This document shows positions 9,273-20,029 of a stretch of 64,000 nucleotides of DNA, in pieces. Origin of the DNA: G963708235 sp963708235. Lineage in GTDB: Bacteria; Actinomycetota; Acidimicrobiia; Spongiisociales; UBA5794. The stretch is from NCBI GenBank assembly GCA_963708235.1, contig OY970200.1, forward strand, positions 930,001 to 994,000, written 5' to 3'. The notes beneath the pieces are model-generated. The model made no database searches and was not told the DNA's origin. It saw only the letters and a program-made list of their open reading frames with translations. A program made the position numbers and the translations under genes. The first letter of the stretch is position 1. Every line of letters begins with the position of its first letter.

Positions 9273-10072
9273 TGGCCATGCCGCCGGAGATCCTCGGTCC
9301 CGCTGATCCTGACCTTGCCGGGAACGACCCCACCGGGTTCATCCAGGCAACCACTCCGCCGCCGCGCTGGTGGCACGGCCAGGAATGGATCGTGTTGTTC
9401 GCCATTCCCGTTGCCGTCGGTCTCATCGCCGTCGCCTCGCCGCTCCCCGGATGGTGGGATTTCCTGGTCGGTGCGATGGTGGTGGCGATGGCGCATCGCG
9501 CCCTGGAGTCGCACCGGTGCGCCGACCGGACTTCCCGACAACTCGTCGAGACGCTGGGAACCCTGCCCGATCTTGCCGGTCATGCTCCGACCATGGCGTC
9601 GGGCGCCGTTCGCCTCGCCGGTCACCTCGCCGACGATCTCGGGTTGAGCCGCACCGAGCGCAACATGGTGACGACGGCTGCCTCCTGCGGCCAGGCGGGA
9701 CGGGTCGGGCTCGGCGACCCGGCTCATCCCCGTCCCGGTTTCGGCGACAAAGAGGTTGCCCGGTGGAGTTCCGCCATGCTGCGGTGTGCCCCGACGCTGG
9801 CGCCGGCGGCCGAACTTGTGGGCGCACCCCTGACCGGTCGTCGCCCGGAGCCTGCCGTATCGGGTGGGCGGGCAGGATCGGATCGACCCGACCGCTCCGT
9901 TCACCTGCGTGCCCTGGTCGACGTTGCCGCAGCCTTCGAGCAGGCGACCACCCGGATGGCGATGAGCCCGGAGGATGCGGTGGCTGTGCTCCGCCGTACC
10001 GCCCCGGCCGTCGCCGCCCCGGTACTGGATGCACTGGCGCAACGGGTGTCACCCGACATGCGCCGCATGTGA
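9269..10072 (+). CDS. Membrane protein with degenerate HD-GYP-like domain
   Basis: The 267-aa product starts at ATG 9269, overlapping the stop of the HD-GYP gene; an alternative GTG at 9230 would extend into that gene. Residues about 35-75 form two hydrophobic segments. The rest aligns by eye with the HD-GYP domain just upstream: VRLAGHLADDLGLSRTERN matches VRVAEWTALIADEMGLTAER, and LVDVAAAFEQATTR matches IVAVADAFDAMTSHR. The catalytic HDIGK is replaced by CGQAG, and no HHxxxDG motif remains. I infer a catalytically dead sensor or regulatory partner that arose by duplication. The stop codon TGA uses the first base of a MITE-like element. Confidence 0.65.
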   Translation: MMAMPPEILGPADPDLAGNDPTGFIQATTPPPRWWHGQEWIVLFAIPVAVGLIAVASPLPGWWDFLVGAMVVAMAHRALESHRCADRTSRQLVETLGTLPDLAGHAPTMASGAVRLAGHLADDLGLSRTERNMVTTAASCGQAGRVGLGDPAHPRPGFGDKEVARWSSAMLRCAPTLAPAAELVGAPLTGRRPEPAVSGGRAGSDRPDRSVHLRALVDVAAAFEQATTRMAMSPEDAVAVLRRTAPAVAAPVLDALAQRVSPDMRRM

Positions 10073-10240
10073 CTAGTGCTGTGGCCACTGACGTTGGCGA
10101 TGTTCAGGGCGAGCCAGGGGCGTTGATGGCAAGGACGCAGGACGAAGGCATATCAGCGGATACGTCGAGGACGAGGACGCAGCCAGCGACGTCATCTGGC
10201 CGTCCTGAACGCGGCGAACGTTAGTGGTCGCAGCACTAGT
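10072..10240. mobile_element. MITE-like element with 37-bp terminal inverted repeats
   Basis: The two ends are imperfect inverted repeats: ACTAGTGCTG..CCACT.ACGTT..GTTCAGG at 10072-10108 matches the complement of 10204-10240 at about 30 of 37 positions. The inside (about 95 bp) holds no open frame of note. CTAG occurs at both extreme ends and could be a target-site duplication, as made by some IS5-like transposases. The element fills the space between two convergent genes, and each takes its stop codon from an end (TGA at 10070-10072, TAG at 10236-10238). No transposase is present. Insertion-derived origin is inference from structure. Confidence 0.6.
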
Positions 10241-10793
10241 CGGCGGCGGAACCCGATGAGCCGGGAACCCCGCGCCGGAACAGGCGCGGGGGCTTGCGCA
10301 TCTGCTCCTCGATGAACACCCCGAGCCCGATGGCGAGGAACACGTCACCGAGCGAGATCACCGAACCGGGGAGCGGGATCAGGTCACCGAGGAAGGGGAG
10401 ATGGGTGGATGCGTCGAGCAGCACGTGTCTGCCGCCGAGTACCGGGTCGGAGGGACCCCCGGCGATCTCGACCGAGGCGGGGAGCACCGGCATCCCCCGG
10501 TTGAGGGCGATCACCGTGAAGTTCATCAGGATGCCGATCCCCGCGATCCACATGCCCGGTTCGCGACGGTTGATCCATACCATCGCCAGGATGGGCAGAT
10601 ACGACCCCAGCAGGAGCGCAACGGCCAGCGATCGCTGATCGGCGGGGATGAACTGCGTGGCGGCCTGGATGGCGAGGCCGACGAGAAGAAGCCACCAGGC
10701 GCGCGTCTCGATCTCGGCCAGGCTCCGCCACCGGCCACCACGGAACTTCCCGACCACAGCCGACAGCCCCAGCACGAACACCACCCAAGACAT
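10236..10793 (-). CDS. DUF5317 family membrane protein
   Basis: The 185-aa protein resembles actinobacterial DUF5317, whose function is unknown. It has about five hydrophobic segments (VVFVLGLSAVVGKF, WWLLLVGLAIQAA, LAVALLLGSYLPILAMVW, MWIAGIGILMNFTVIAL, VISLGDVFLAIGLGVFIEE). The landmark VIALNRGMPVLP and the LGDVFLAIGLG stretch near the end are typical. The basic C-terminal tail (RKPPRLFRRG) is likely cytoplasmic. Its stop codon lies within the right terminal repeat of the MITE-like element, so the original C-terminus may have been changed by that insertion. Confidence 0.8.
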   Translation of the reverse strand: MSWVVFVLGLSAVVGKFRGGRWRSLAEIETRAWWLLLVGLAIQAATQFIPADQRSLAVALLLGSYLPILAMVWINRREPGMWIAGIGILMNFTVIALNRGMPVLPASVEIAGGPSDPVLGGRHVLLDASTHLPFLGDLIPLPGSVISLGDVFLAIGLGVFIEEQMRKPPRLFRRGVPGSSGSAAD

Positions 10794-10918
10794 TGCAAGG
10801 ACGTTAGTCAGGCGGCCACCGACGGCCGGGGGGAGGCCAGATCGCCGGGTGCCGGGCCCGGTCCGGCCGCTCTATGCTCGCCGAGCAACGGGATGAGGCT
10901 GCGGGCAGGAGGTCCACG

Positions 10919-11686
10919 GTGCTGCGATACGAAACCGACGGGGTGCGGGCCGTGCTCACCATCGACGACCCGGAGCGACGTAACCCGATGTCGACCACCG
11001 TGATGAGGGCGCTTCTCGACGGGGTGCGCACCGCCGCCGACGACCCTGCGGTTCGGGTCATCGTGATCACGGGGGCCGGCGACAAGGCGTTTTCCGCAGG
11101 GGGCGATCTCTCCGGTGGGTTCGTCGACTCGCCGTTGGCCACCCACGAGGACCGCGGTGCGCTGGCCGACCTGTTCCGGGCGCTGCGCCGATGTGGGAAA
11201 CCGACCATCGCCCGTGTCAACGGGCATGCCCTGGCGGGTGGGTTCGGTCTGGCGGCGGCATGCGACATCGTGATCGCCGTCGATACCGCCACGTTCGGCA
11301 CTCCCGAGATCAAGATCGGGCTGTGGCCGATGATGATCAGTGCAGTCCTGCAGCGGCTGGTACCGCAGCGGGTCGCACTCGACCTGATGATGACGGGCCG
11401 CCGTATCGACGCCGACGAGGCGCTACGGATCGGGGTGATCTCACGGGTTGTCCCGGCACCTGGGTTGGACGACGCCGTCGACGAGACGGTGGCGGCCTTG
11501 ACCTCGGTCAGTCCGTCGGTGCTCGCCGTGGGCAAGGACGCCTTCTACGCCATCGAGGATCTGGCGTTCGATGCGGCGCTGGACCACCTTCAGACCGGGT
11601 TGACCGCGGTCGCCGCCACCGAGGATGCATCCGAGGGTATCCAGGCATTTCTCGACAAACGACCCGCCGACTGGCAGGGTCGCTGA
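10919..11686 (+). CDS. Enoyl-CoA hydratase/isomerase (crotonase) family protein
   Basis: The product is a crotonase-fold enzyme of 255 aa acting on acyl-CoA thioesters. I chose GTG 10919 because AGGAGG sits seven bases before it and family length fits; a longer frame exists to 10874. The first oxyanion loop is AFSAGGDLS and the second is HALAGGFGLAAACD. In classical hydratases a catalytic Glu follows the GG of the second motif, but here a Gly stands in that place. The other Glu (GTPEIKIGLWP) is kept. A simple hydratase is therefore less certain; isomerase, hydrolase or other crotonase chemistry is possible. It converges on the TlpA gene with two bases between stops. Confidence 0.85.
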   Translation: MLRYETDGVRAVLTIDDPERRNPMSTTVMRALLDGVRTAADDPAVRVIVITGAGDKAFSAGGDLSGGFVDSPLATHEDRGALADLFRALRRCGKPTIARVNGHALAGGFGLAAACDIVIAVDTATFGTPEIKIGLWPMMISAVLQRLVPQRVALDLMMTGRRIDADEALRIGVISRVVPAPGLDDAVDETVAALTSVSPSVLAVGKDAFYAIEDLAFDAALDHLQTGLTAVAATEDASEGIQAFLDKRPADWQGR

Positions 11687-11688
11687 CG

Positions 11689-12336
11689 TCAGTCGAAGAG
11701 CGCCAGGTCGGCTTCCAGCGACTCCAGGGTGACCGGCCCGAACTCCCGCTTCACCATGGTCCCGTCCGAACCGATCCAGAATGTCGCCGGAAGCCCGAGC
11801 GCCCGGTAGGCGGTCTCGACCTCGTCCTTGTCGTCCAGTCCCAGCACGTAGTCGACGCCCACCTCGGTGGCGAAGCGTTCCGCAGCCACGGGGTCGTCCC
11901 GCACCGCAACTCCGACCACCAGCACCTCGGGGTGATCGGCGGCGAAGGCGTCGAACAGCGGCATCTCCTCGCGACACGGAAAACACCACGACGCCCACAG
12001 ATTGAGGATCACCGGCCGTCCGTCGTCGGCGAGATGGTGGGAGAGTGTGAAATCCCCTCCGTCGAAGGTGCGGACCGAGAAGTCGGGCGCCGGTTCATCG
12101 GCGCCGAGTTCGCCCACCGACTCCTGGGCCACCTCGAGCAGCGGGGAGAGCGACGAGGTCGGTTCGTCGGCGTCTCCGCCGAGACCGTCGGCCACCACCG
12201 CCGCGCCCACCACGACGGCGGCGAGCCCGGCAGCGAGAAGCAGACCCCGGATCATGGTCCCGGATCGGCGCCGCCCCGCGGCGTCGCCTGGGTGAGGGTC
12301 TGCAGGCGTGGGGGGAGGCGTCTCGAGGTCGGGCAT
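11689..12336 (-). CDS. Membrane-anchored TlpA/ResA-type thioredoxin-like protein
   Basis: The 215-aa protein has a cytoplasmic Pro/Arg-rich N-terminus, one transmembrane segment (IRGLLLAAGLAAVVVGAAVV, about residues 29-48) and an extracytoplasmic thioredoxin fold. The redox motif is WCFPC in LWASWCFPCREEMP, and the cis-Pro is in LGLPATFWI. Such proteins reduce disulfides or load metal and haem in proteins outside the membrane, often for cytochrome c or copper enzyme maturation. It lies back-to-back with the multicopper oxidase gene, 166 bp away, so a role in maturing that copper enzyme is a reasonable guess, not shown directly. Confidence 0.88.
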   Translation of the reverse strand: MPDLETPPPTPADPHPGDAAGRRRSGTMIRGLLLAAGLAAVVVGAAVVADGLGGDADEPTSSLSPLLEVAQESVGELGADEPAPDFSVRTFDGGDFTLSHHLADDGRPVILNLWASWCFPCREEMPLFDAFAADHPEVLVVGVAVRDDPVAAERFATEVGVDYVLGLDDKDEVETAYRALGLPATFWIGSDGTMVKREFGPVTLESLEADLALFD

Positions 12337-12414
12337 GCACCAGCCACGCTACCGGCGTCATCGTGCTACCGCCCCCGGCGGTAGGGGAGCCGGCAACCGG
12401 AGGGAGGCGATTTA

Positions 12415-12428
12415 GGGACTTTGGTCCC
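12415..12428 (+). promoter_or_regulatory. DosR-like operator upstream of the multicopper oxidase gene
   Basis: The sequence GGGACTTTGGTCCC, preceded by TTTA, matches the core of the dormancy-regulon box (GGGACT, three weak bases, GTCCC) at 13 of 14 positions. It lies 75 bases upstream of the multicopper oxidase ATG and in the leader region divergent from the TlpA-like gene, so it could serve either. A DosR/DevR-type regulator is encoded at the left edge of the window. The box is seen directly; regulation by that protein is inferred from known mycobacterial DosR binding sites. Confidence 0.6.
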
Positions 12429-12502
12429 CTCCCCCGGTCAGATCCGATCCGGCATCTTGGGCTCATCGATCGACCACGCTGATCAACAGGGAGCTCGTCT
12501 AG

Positions 12503-13918
12503 ATGACCACGACTGCGGAGAACACGCCCCCGGGACTGCCGATGCTGACGTTTGCGTTGGTTCTGGCCACCGTCGGGATCGTCACCGGCGCCGCCGGGCT
12601 GATCTTCGGGGTCCAGGCCGACACCCGGGGAGCGGCCGCACCCGTCCCCGGGGTGGTCGCCCAGTCAGCCCCCGTCGCCACCACCATCCAGGTCGAACTC
12701 GGCGAGTACGCCATCTCCGGCGACCTCATCGCCGCCCCGGGACCGGTGACCTTCGTCGTGACCAATGGGGGCGCCATCGAGCACAACCTGGTGGTCTCGA
12801 ACGGCGCCCGTACCGGCAACCTCGGGGTGGGGGCCACCGAGGAGTTGCTGGTCGGCGACCTCGCCGCAGGCACCTACCGCATCACGTGTGACATCCCCGG
12901 TCACGAGGCCGCCGGGATGTCCGCCAATCTGCTGGTGGCGGCCGCCGCCGCCGAGTCCGCTCCGGAGGTGGCCGCCGGCCATGCCGATCACGGTGCCGAC
13001 GGCGACTGGGGGGCGATGGATGCGGCGATGATGGAAACCATGCTCTCGTTCCCTGCCGAGACGGAGGGTCGGGGCAACATCCCCCTCGAGCCCACGGTCC
13101 TCGCCGATGGAACCAAGGAGTTCGAGCTGACGGCACGGATCGTCGACTGGGAGGTGGAGCCGGGCAAGATCGTCGAGGCGTGGAGCTACAACGGGATGGT
13201 GCCCGGTCCCGAGATCCGGGTCGACCTGGGCGACCGGGTGCGCATCGTGGTCAACAACGAGCTGCCGATGGGGACCGATGTGCACTGGCACGGGATCTCG
13301 ATCCCGTTCGAGATGGACGGGGTGGCGCCCTACACCCAGGAGCTGATCGGAACCGGGGACGCCTTCGTCTACGAGTTCGACGCCGAAGCGCCGGCGATCG
13401 GGATGTACCACGCCCACCACCACGGCCAGATCCAGGTTCCCAATGGGATGTTCGGAGCGTTCATCATCGGCGACATCCCCCTGCCGTTCGGTCAGACCAT
13501 CTCCGGACGCCAGATCCCGGAGAGTTTCGAGGTCGCCGCCGAACTGCCGATGGTGCTCAACGACGCCGGGACCATCGGTCTGTCGCTCAACGGCAAGTCG
13601 TTCCCGGCCACCGAGCCCGTCGTGGTCGATGAGGGGGACTGGGTGGTGGTGCACTACTACAACGAGGGTCTGGCGCCACACCCGATGCACCTGCACCAGT
13701 TCCCCCAGCTCATCTTCGCCAAGGACGGGATCCCGCTGGATCACCCGTACTACGCCGACACCATCAACGTCGCCCCCGGGGAGCGGTACTCGGTGCTGGT
13801 TCATGCCGACCGGGCCGGTACCTGGGTGTGGCACTGCCACATCCTCACCCATGTCGAGCGTGCCGAGGGGATGTTCGGGATGGTGACCGCCCTGATCGTG
13901 AACGCTGCCGGGACATGA
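12503..13918 (+). CDS. Multicopper oxidase with extra N-terminal cupredoxin domain
   Basis: The 471-aa protein has an N-terminal membrane segment (MLTFALVLATVGIVTGAAGL), then a blue-copper cupredoxin domain (residues about 55-150, ligands in AIEHNL and CDIPGHEAAGM). A two-domain multicopper oxidase follows. The copper motifs of the oxidase part are complete: HWHG, HAHHH, HPMHLHQF and HCHILTHVERAEGM. It should oxidise a small substrate or metal ion outside the membrane and reduce oxygen; a nitrite reductase-like function is less likely given full trinuclear ligands. A His/Asp-rich linker joins the parts. A DosR-like box precedes it, suggesting redox or hypoxia control. Confidence 0.9.
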   Translation: MTTTAENTPPGLPMLTFALVLATVGIVTGAAGLIFGVQADTRGAAAPVPGVVAQSAPVATTIQVELGEYAISGDLIAAPGPVTFVVTNGGAIEHNLVVSNGARTGNLGVGATEELLVGDLAAGTYRITCDIPGHEAAGMSANLLVAAAAAESAPEVAAGHADHGADGDWGAMDAAMMETMLSFPAETEGRGNIPLEPTVLADGTKEFELTARIVDWEVEPGKIVEAWSYNGMVPGPEIRVDLGDRVRIVVNNELPMGTDVHWHGISIPFEMDGVAPYTQELIGTGDAFVYEFDAEAPAIGMYHAHHHGQIQVPNGMFGAFIIGDIPLPFGQTISGRQIPESFEVAAELPMVLNDAGTIGLSLNGKSFPATEPVVVDEGDWVVVHYYNEGLAPHPMHLHQFPQLIFAKDGIPLDHPYYADTINVAPGERYSVLVHADRAGTWVWHCHILTHVERAEGMFGMVTALIVNAAGT

Positions 13919-14087
13919 CGGATCACCCGGAGGGCCGCGACGGACGCATCAAGAACCAGCCGGCCAATCCGGGTTCGACGTTAGGGTGTCTCCCAGCGGC
14001 ACCGGGGCTCCGAAACCACTCGGAACCCGGGAGGCGCCGACAACCCATCGCCGCAGCATGCGGCGGTTCCCCCGCCCGGAGGCGTCC

Positions 14088-15194
14088 ATGACCACACCCC
14101 TCGAGCCGCCTGCCGAACCGGTCGACCCCATCGAAGAATTCGACGGGTCATCGGGACTTCCCCCGGCCGCCTGGTTCGGGATCGGCCTCGTCGTGGTGCT
14201 CCTCGCCATCGGTATCCCGCTGCTGCTGTTCGGTGGCGACGACGAGGTGGCGTCGACCACGACCACGATCCCGATGGCCGAGACCTCCACCACCAGCGGA
14301 CAGGTGACCACCACCACCGCCGCCACCGGGACCACCACCACGATTGCCACCGAGACCACCACCACGATTGCCACCGAGACCACCACCACCGTGGCGGCCT
14401 CCACGACCACCACCACGGTCACGGTGCCGCCCGCCGAAGCCGTGGCACCGCGGGTCTACTTCCTCGCCGACACCGAAGACTCCAACCTTCCCGGTCCCCA
14501 TCTCGCCGCCGTCGCCCGCCCGCTGTTCGAGCCGCTCGGCACCGATGAACTCCTCGGACCCATCATCCAGTCCCTGTTGGAGGGCCCACAGCCCGACGAC
14601 CCGGCGCTCTCCGGTTTGTCGACAGGGGTGCCCGGTGGGGTGACGCTGCTGGGTGCGTCGGTCAGCGACGGTGTCGCCGACATCGATCTCAGTGGCGAGT
14701 TCGAGTCCGGGGGCGGGACCTTCTCGATGACCTCACGGCTCGGCCAGCTGGTGTTCACCGCCACCCAGTTCCCGGATGTCGACTCGGTGCTGCTGCGTAT
14801 CGACGGGCAGGTCGTCGATGTGTTCTCCTCCGAGGGCATCGTTCTCGACGGCCCGCAGAGCCGTGAGGACTACTACGACGCCGTGCTGCCCCTCGTCTTC
14901 CTCGACGACCCGGCCGCCGGAGGCGTCGTCGCCAGCCCACTTCGGATCACGGGGATCGCCAACGCCTTCGAGGCCAACGTTCTCTACGAGCTCACCGTCG
15001 ACGGCGCCGTGGTGGCCGAGGGCTTCACCACGGCGACGTGTGGCACCGGCTGCTGGGGGGACTACCTGATCGAGGCGGACTTCCCGATCGACACCGAGGG
15101 TGCAGGGTTCGTCACCGTGTTCGAGACCTCGGCGGAGGACGGTCGCCGGATCAACATCCAGTCGTACCCGGTGAGCGTGCTCCCCACCGGCTGA
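14088..15194 (+). CDS. GerMN/Gmad2-type surface protein with Thr-rich stalk
   Basis: The start is ATG 14088, preceded by GGAGG; the frame stays open further upstream without a better start. The 368-aa product has a short acidic cytoplasmic head, a transmembrane helix (AWFGIGLVVVLLAIGIPLLL) and a Thr-rich stalk of about 50 residues. A GerMN domain follows (LFEPLGTDELLGPIIQSLLE to DSVLLRIDGQ). The C-terminus (LRITGIANAFEANVLYELTV to the end) is an immunoglobulin-like Gmad2 domain with a Cys pair (CGTGC). In spore formers these domains occur in germination proteins; in actinobacteria they are found in LpqB-like envelope proteins. The precise role is unknown. Confidence 0.82.
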   Translation: MTTPLEPPAEPVDPIEEFDGSSGLPPAAWFGIGLVVVLLAIGIPLLLFGGDDEVASTTTTIPMAETSTTSGQVTTTTAATGTTTTIATETTTTIATETTTTVAASTTTTTVTVPPAEAVAPRVYFLADTEDSNLPGPHLAAVARPLFEPLGTDELLGPIIQSLLEGPQPDDPALSGLSTGVPGGVTLLGASVSDGVADIDLSGEFESGGGTFSMTSRLGQLVFTATQFPDVDSVLLRIDGQVVDVFSSEGIVLDGPQSREDYYDAVLPLVFLDDPAAGGVVASPLRITGIANAFEANVLYELTVDGAVVAEGFTTATCGTGCWGDYLIEADFPIDTEGAGFVTVFETSAEDGRRINIQSYPVSVLPTG

Positions 15195-15216
15195 CCCCGA
15201 ACCGATCGGATGTCGG

Positions 15217-15240
15217 CGGAAAGAACCGTGGTTCTTTCCG
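15217..15240. promoter_or_regulatory. 24-nt inverted repeat between the GerMN gene and acnA
   Basis: CGGAAAGAACC and GGTTCTTTCCG form an 11-bp perfect inverted repeat with only two unpaired central bases. With almost no loop it fits a dyad operator at least as well as a terminator, although it begins 22 bases after the stop of the GerMN-type gene. It lies about 105 bases upstream of the aconitase start. A TGTAC-rich stretch that could hold a promoter follows near 15300. I cannot assign a cognate regulator. Confidence 0.5.
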
Positions 15241-15344
15241 AACGGTGTAAAGCGGCGTCCCATGTCGGGCGTGCCCGGTCGAATCCCGTCGGTACCATGG
15301 CTGTACTTACCGAAAACACCTGAGTGCGAAGCGAGGCAGCACCG

Positions 15345-18104
<2,760 letters not shown>

Positions 18105-18158
18105 TCGGGGTCCGGGGCGGAGGTGCACGCGGTCTTCGGTTCGAGTTTCTATGGTGGT

Positions 18159-18177
18159 GCCGCACACCGGGTGCGGC
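18159..18177 (+). terminator. Small GC hairpin downstream of acnA
   Basis: GCCGCAC and GTGCGGC pair perfectly around a five-base loop, 55 bases after the aconitase stop. No T-run follows, so intrinsic termination would be weak. The right arm is close to the GGGGAG ribosome site of the following membrane protein gene, so it could instead affect translation of that gene. Confidence 0.35.
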
Positions 18178-18189
18178 AAGGGGAGAACG

Positions 18190-18633
18190 ATGGCGTCCAA
18201 CAACCGATGGATATTCGGCACGATTGCGGTGATCTGGCTGGTGGTGATCATCACCAGCCTGCGTTCACCCGAGCTGGTGTTCGGCTCCGAGCCGGTGGTC
18301 ATCCGTGTCTGCACCATCGCCAACTGGTTCTGGGGTCTGGTGGCGACCCTGCTGGTGCTTCGGTCCACGGTGTTCCGTCGTCCCACCGAGATGGGCTGGG
18401 GTCAGACCGATGCGTGGGGCTGGGTCGCCTTCAGCGTCAGCCTGCTGTGGTTCATGGTCATGGTGGTGACCTTCGTGGTCCCCGATGTGGTCATCGGCGA
18501 GACATTGGTGGTCCCGGTGGCCGCCATCGTCGCACCGGTGGTTGCCGTCGCCCTCACCCACAGCCTCGCCGAGTTCCTCATCTCAGGCTTCGCCGCCCGA
18601 CGCGCCGGCGCCGAGCTGACCGAGCCCCACTAG
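18190..18633 (+). CDS. Small membrane protein of unknown function
   Basis: The start at ATG 18190 follows GGGGAG at good spacing. The 147-aa protein has four hydrophobic segments: WIFGTIAVIWLVVIITSL, ANWFWGLVATLLVLRS, GWVAFSVSLLWFMVMVVTFV and VVPVAAIVAPVVAVALTH. The loops are short and no catalytic motif is visible. A basic and Ala-rich tail follows. I do not recognise the family. It sits between aconitase and a DUF4282 gene, each with its own leader, so context gives no function. Confidence 0.65.
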   Translation: MASNNRWIFGTIAVIWLVVIITSLRSPELVFGSEPVVIRVCTIANWFWGLVATLLVLRSTVFRRPTEMGWGQTDAWGWVAFSVSLLWFMVMVVTFVVPDVVIGETLVVPVAAIVAPVVAVALTHSLAEFLISGFAARRAGAELTEPH

Positions 18634-18848
18634 CCGGCCCCGGTTTCGCCCCGGTTCTCCGCCCGACCTTCGACGGCGGTCCCGTGTCGACGCTTCCCCT
18701 TCTCCACCCGGAACCCACGTAGGCACCTCGGGCTGCCCCCCGGACTGGTGCGTGCCGGTTCAGGGGATCGGTTTGGTCCCCGGGGATGGGGTGCCGCTGG
18801 CTACGCTCGGCGCCGCCATATATCCGACAGGGAAAGGGTGGGACACAC

Positions 18849-19187
18849 ATGGAAACCGGGAGCTTCCTCAAGGACCTCTTCGATTTCGAGTTCAAGACCT
18901 TCATCACGCTCAAGGTGCTTAAGGTCGTCTACATCATCAGCGTGGCGCTCATCGGGCTGGCCGCAGTGGCCTTCCTGATCTCCGGGCTGAGCCAGGGCGG
19001 GGCCACGGCAGTGCTGGCGATCGTGATGGTGCCTCTGGTGGCGCTGCTCTATCTGATCATGGCGCGCGTCTATGTCGAGGTGATCGCCATGTTCTTCAGG
19101 ATCGGCGACCACACCGCCAAGATCCACGCCCATCTCATCGGGTTGCCCCCGACGGCAGAACCGCCGATGGGTACCAACCTGGAGTAG
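18849..19187 (+). CDS. DUF4282 domain membrane protein
   Basis: The 112-aa protein matches the DUF4282 pattern: a short head LFDFEFKTFITLKVLKVVYI leading into two transmembrane helices (VVYIISVALIGLAAVAFLI and AVLAIVMVPLVALLYLIMARVY) and the ending ARVYVEVIAMFFRIGDHTAKI. The family is widespread in actinobacteria with unknown role. ATG 18849 is preceded by an AAAGGGTGGGA stretch that can serve as a ribosome site. A strong hairpin follows in the gap to the convergent SufR-like gene. Confidence 0.85.
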   Translation: METGSFLKDLFDFEFKTFITLKVLKVVYIISVALIGLAAVAFLISGLSQGGATAVLAIVMVPLVALLYLIMARVYVEVIAMFFRIGDHTAKIHAHLIGLPPTAEPPMGTNLE

Positions 19188-19216
19188 CCGACCGATCCGA
19201 GGCGACGAAGCGGTGA

Positions 19217-19256
19217 GGGTGAGGGCGGGGGCGGCATGCGGTCGCCGCCCTCACCC
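19217..19256. terminator. Bidirectional hairpin between convergent genes
   Basis: GGGTGAGGGCGG (19217-19228) pairs perfectly with CCGCCCTCACCC (19245-19256), a 12-bp stem with a 16-base loop. It lies in the 109-bp gap between the stops of the DUF4282 and SufR-like genes, where a terminator for both directions is expected. There is no long T-run, as is common in high-GC actinobacteria. Confidence 0.6.
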
Positions 19257-19296
19257 GCGACCTGGCCGCCCGGCGCCTGCCACCGACGTGCTGGCG

Positions 19297-19998
19297 TCAG
19301 ACGTCGGTGATGCAGTGCTCGGCGGGGGTCTCGTGTGGGGTGACATGGACCACAGCCCGCTGGTGTCCGGCTTCGAGCAGCCCACGGACGATTCCCTGGT
19401 CGAGCTTGCACACGATCTCGGGGTGGTTGGTGGCGGTCTCTCCGAACGGGCAGAACCGGGTGACAAGCGTGCGGCCACCAGGTCCTGCCTCGGTCTCGAA
19501 ACCCATCCCCATCATGGCGCGGGCGACGGCCTGGACCGCCGCCTCGAAACCGGCGTCCTCGGGAAACCCGATCTCGGCGGCCAGCTCCGCACCGTATTCG
19601 CGGCCGATGGCCTCGGCGGCGACGGCGGCAGCTTCCCGGTCCGGGGCGATCCGCTCCAGCACCCGGACCAGCAGTTCGGCGAGGAGGTCGTAGCGGCGGG
19701 TGGGGAACTGGACCGAGACCTCCTGGGTGGTCGGTTCGTAGTGCTTGGCGGGGCGACCCGCCCCTGGTCCGCGACGGTCGCTGCGACGCCGGTGGGTCAC
19801 CTGGAGCCAGCCGTCGTCGACGAGCCGGTCGAGATGATGCCGGGCGACGTTGGGATGGAGATCGAAGAGCTTGGCGATCTGCGACACCGTGATCGGATCG
19901 GGCGCCTCGCGCACGGCGATGTAGATGCCGCGGCGGGTGGTGTCGCCCAGCGATGCGGCGAGCTCGCCCACCTGGCGGTCGAACGATGTGCTGTCCAT
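19297..19998 (-). CDS. sufR: SufR-like Fe-S transcriptional regulator (ArsR-type HTH)
   Basis: The 233-aa product starts at the ATG 19998 (MDSTSFDRQ) behind a purine-rich GGAAGGAA site. Residues about 5-65 form a winged helix (TVSQIAKLFDLHPNVARHHL), followed by a basic linker (RRRSDRRGPGAGRPAKHY). The C-terminal half carries cysteines in FCPFGETATNHPEIVC (C-x13-C) and at the end (EHCITDV), the arrangement of SufR/NsrR-like cluster sensors. The gene is divergent from an Mrp/ApbC Fe-S carrier gene, as expected for a regulator of cluster biogenesis. No suf operon is in the window. The symbol is by similarity of layout only. Confidence 0.75.
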   Translation of the reverse strand: MDSTSFDRQVGELAASLGDTTRRGIYIAVREAPDPITVSQIAKLFDLHPNVARHHLDRLVDDGWLQVTHRRRSDRRGPGAGRPAKHYEPTTQEVSVQFPTRRYDLLAELLVRVLERIAPDREAAAVAAEAIGREYGAELAAEIGFPEDAGFEAAVQAVARAMMGMGFETEAGPGGRTLVTRFCPFGETATNHPEIVCKLDQGIVRGLLEAGHQRAVVHVTPHETPAEHCITDV

Positions 19999-20029
19999 GG
20001 TCCCTGGCGGTTCCTTCCGGCGGACGGTG

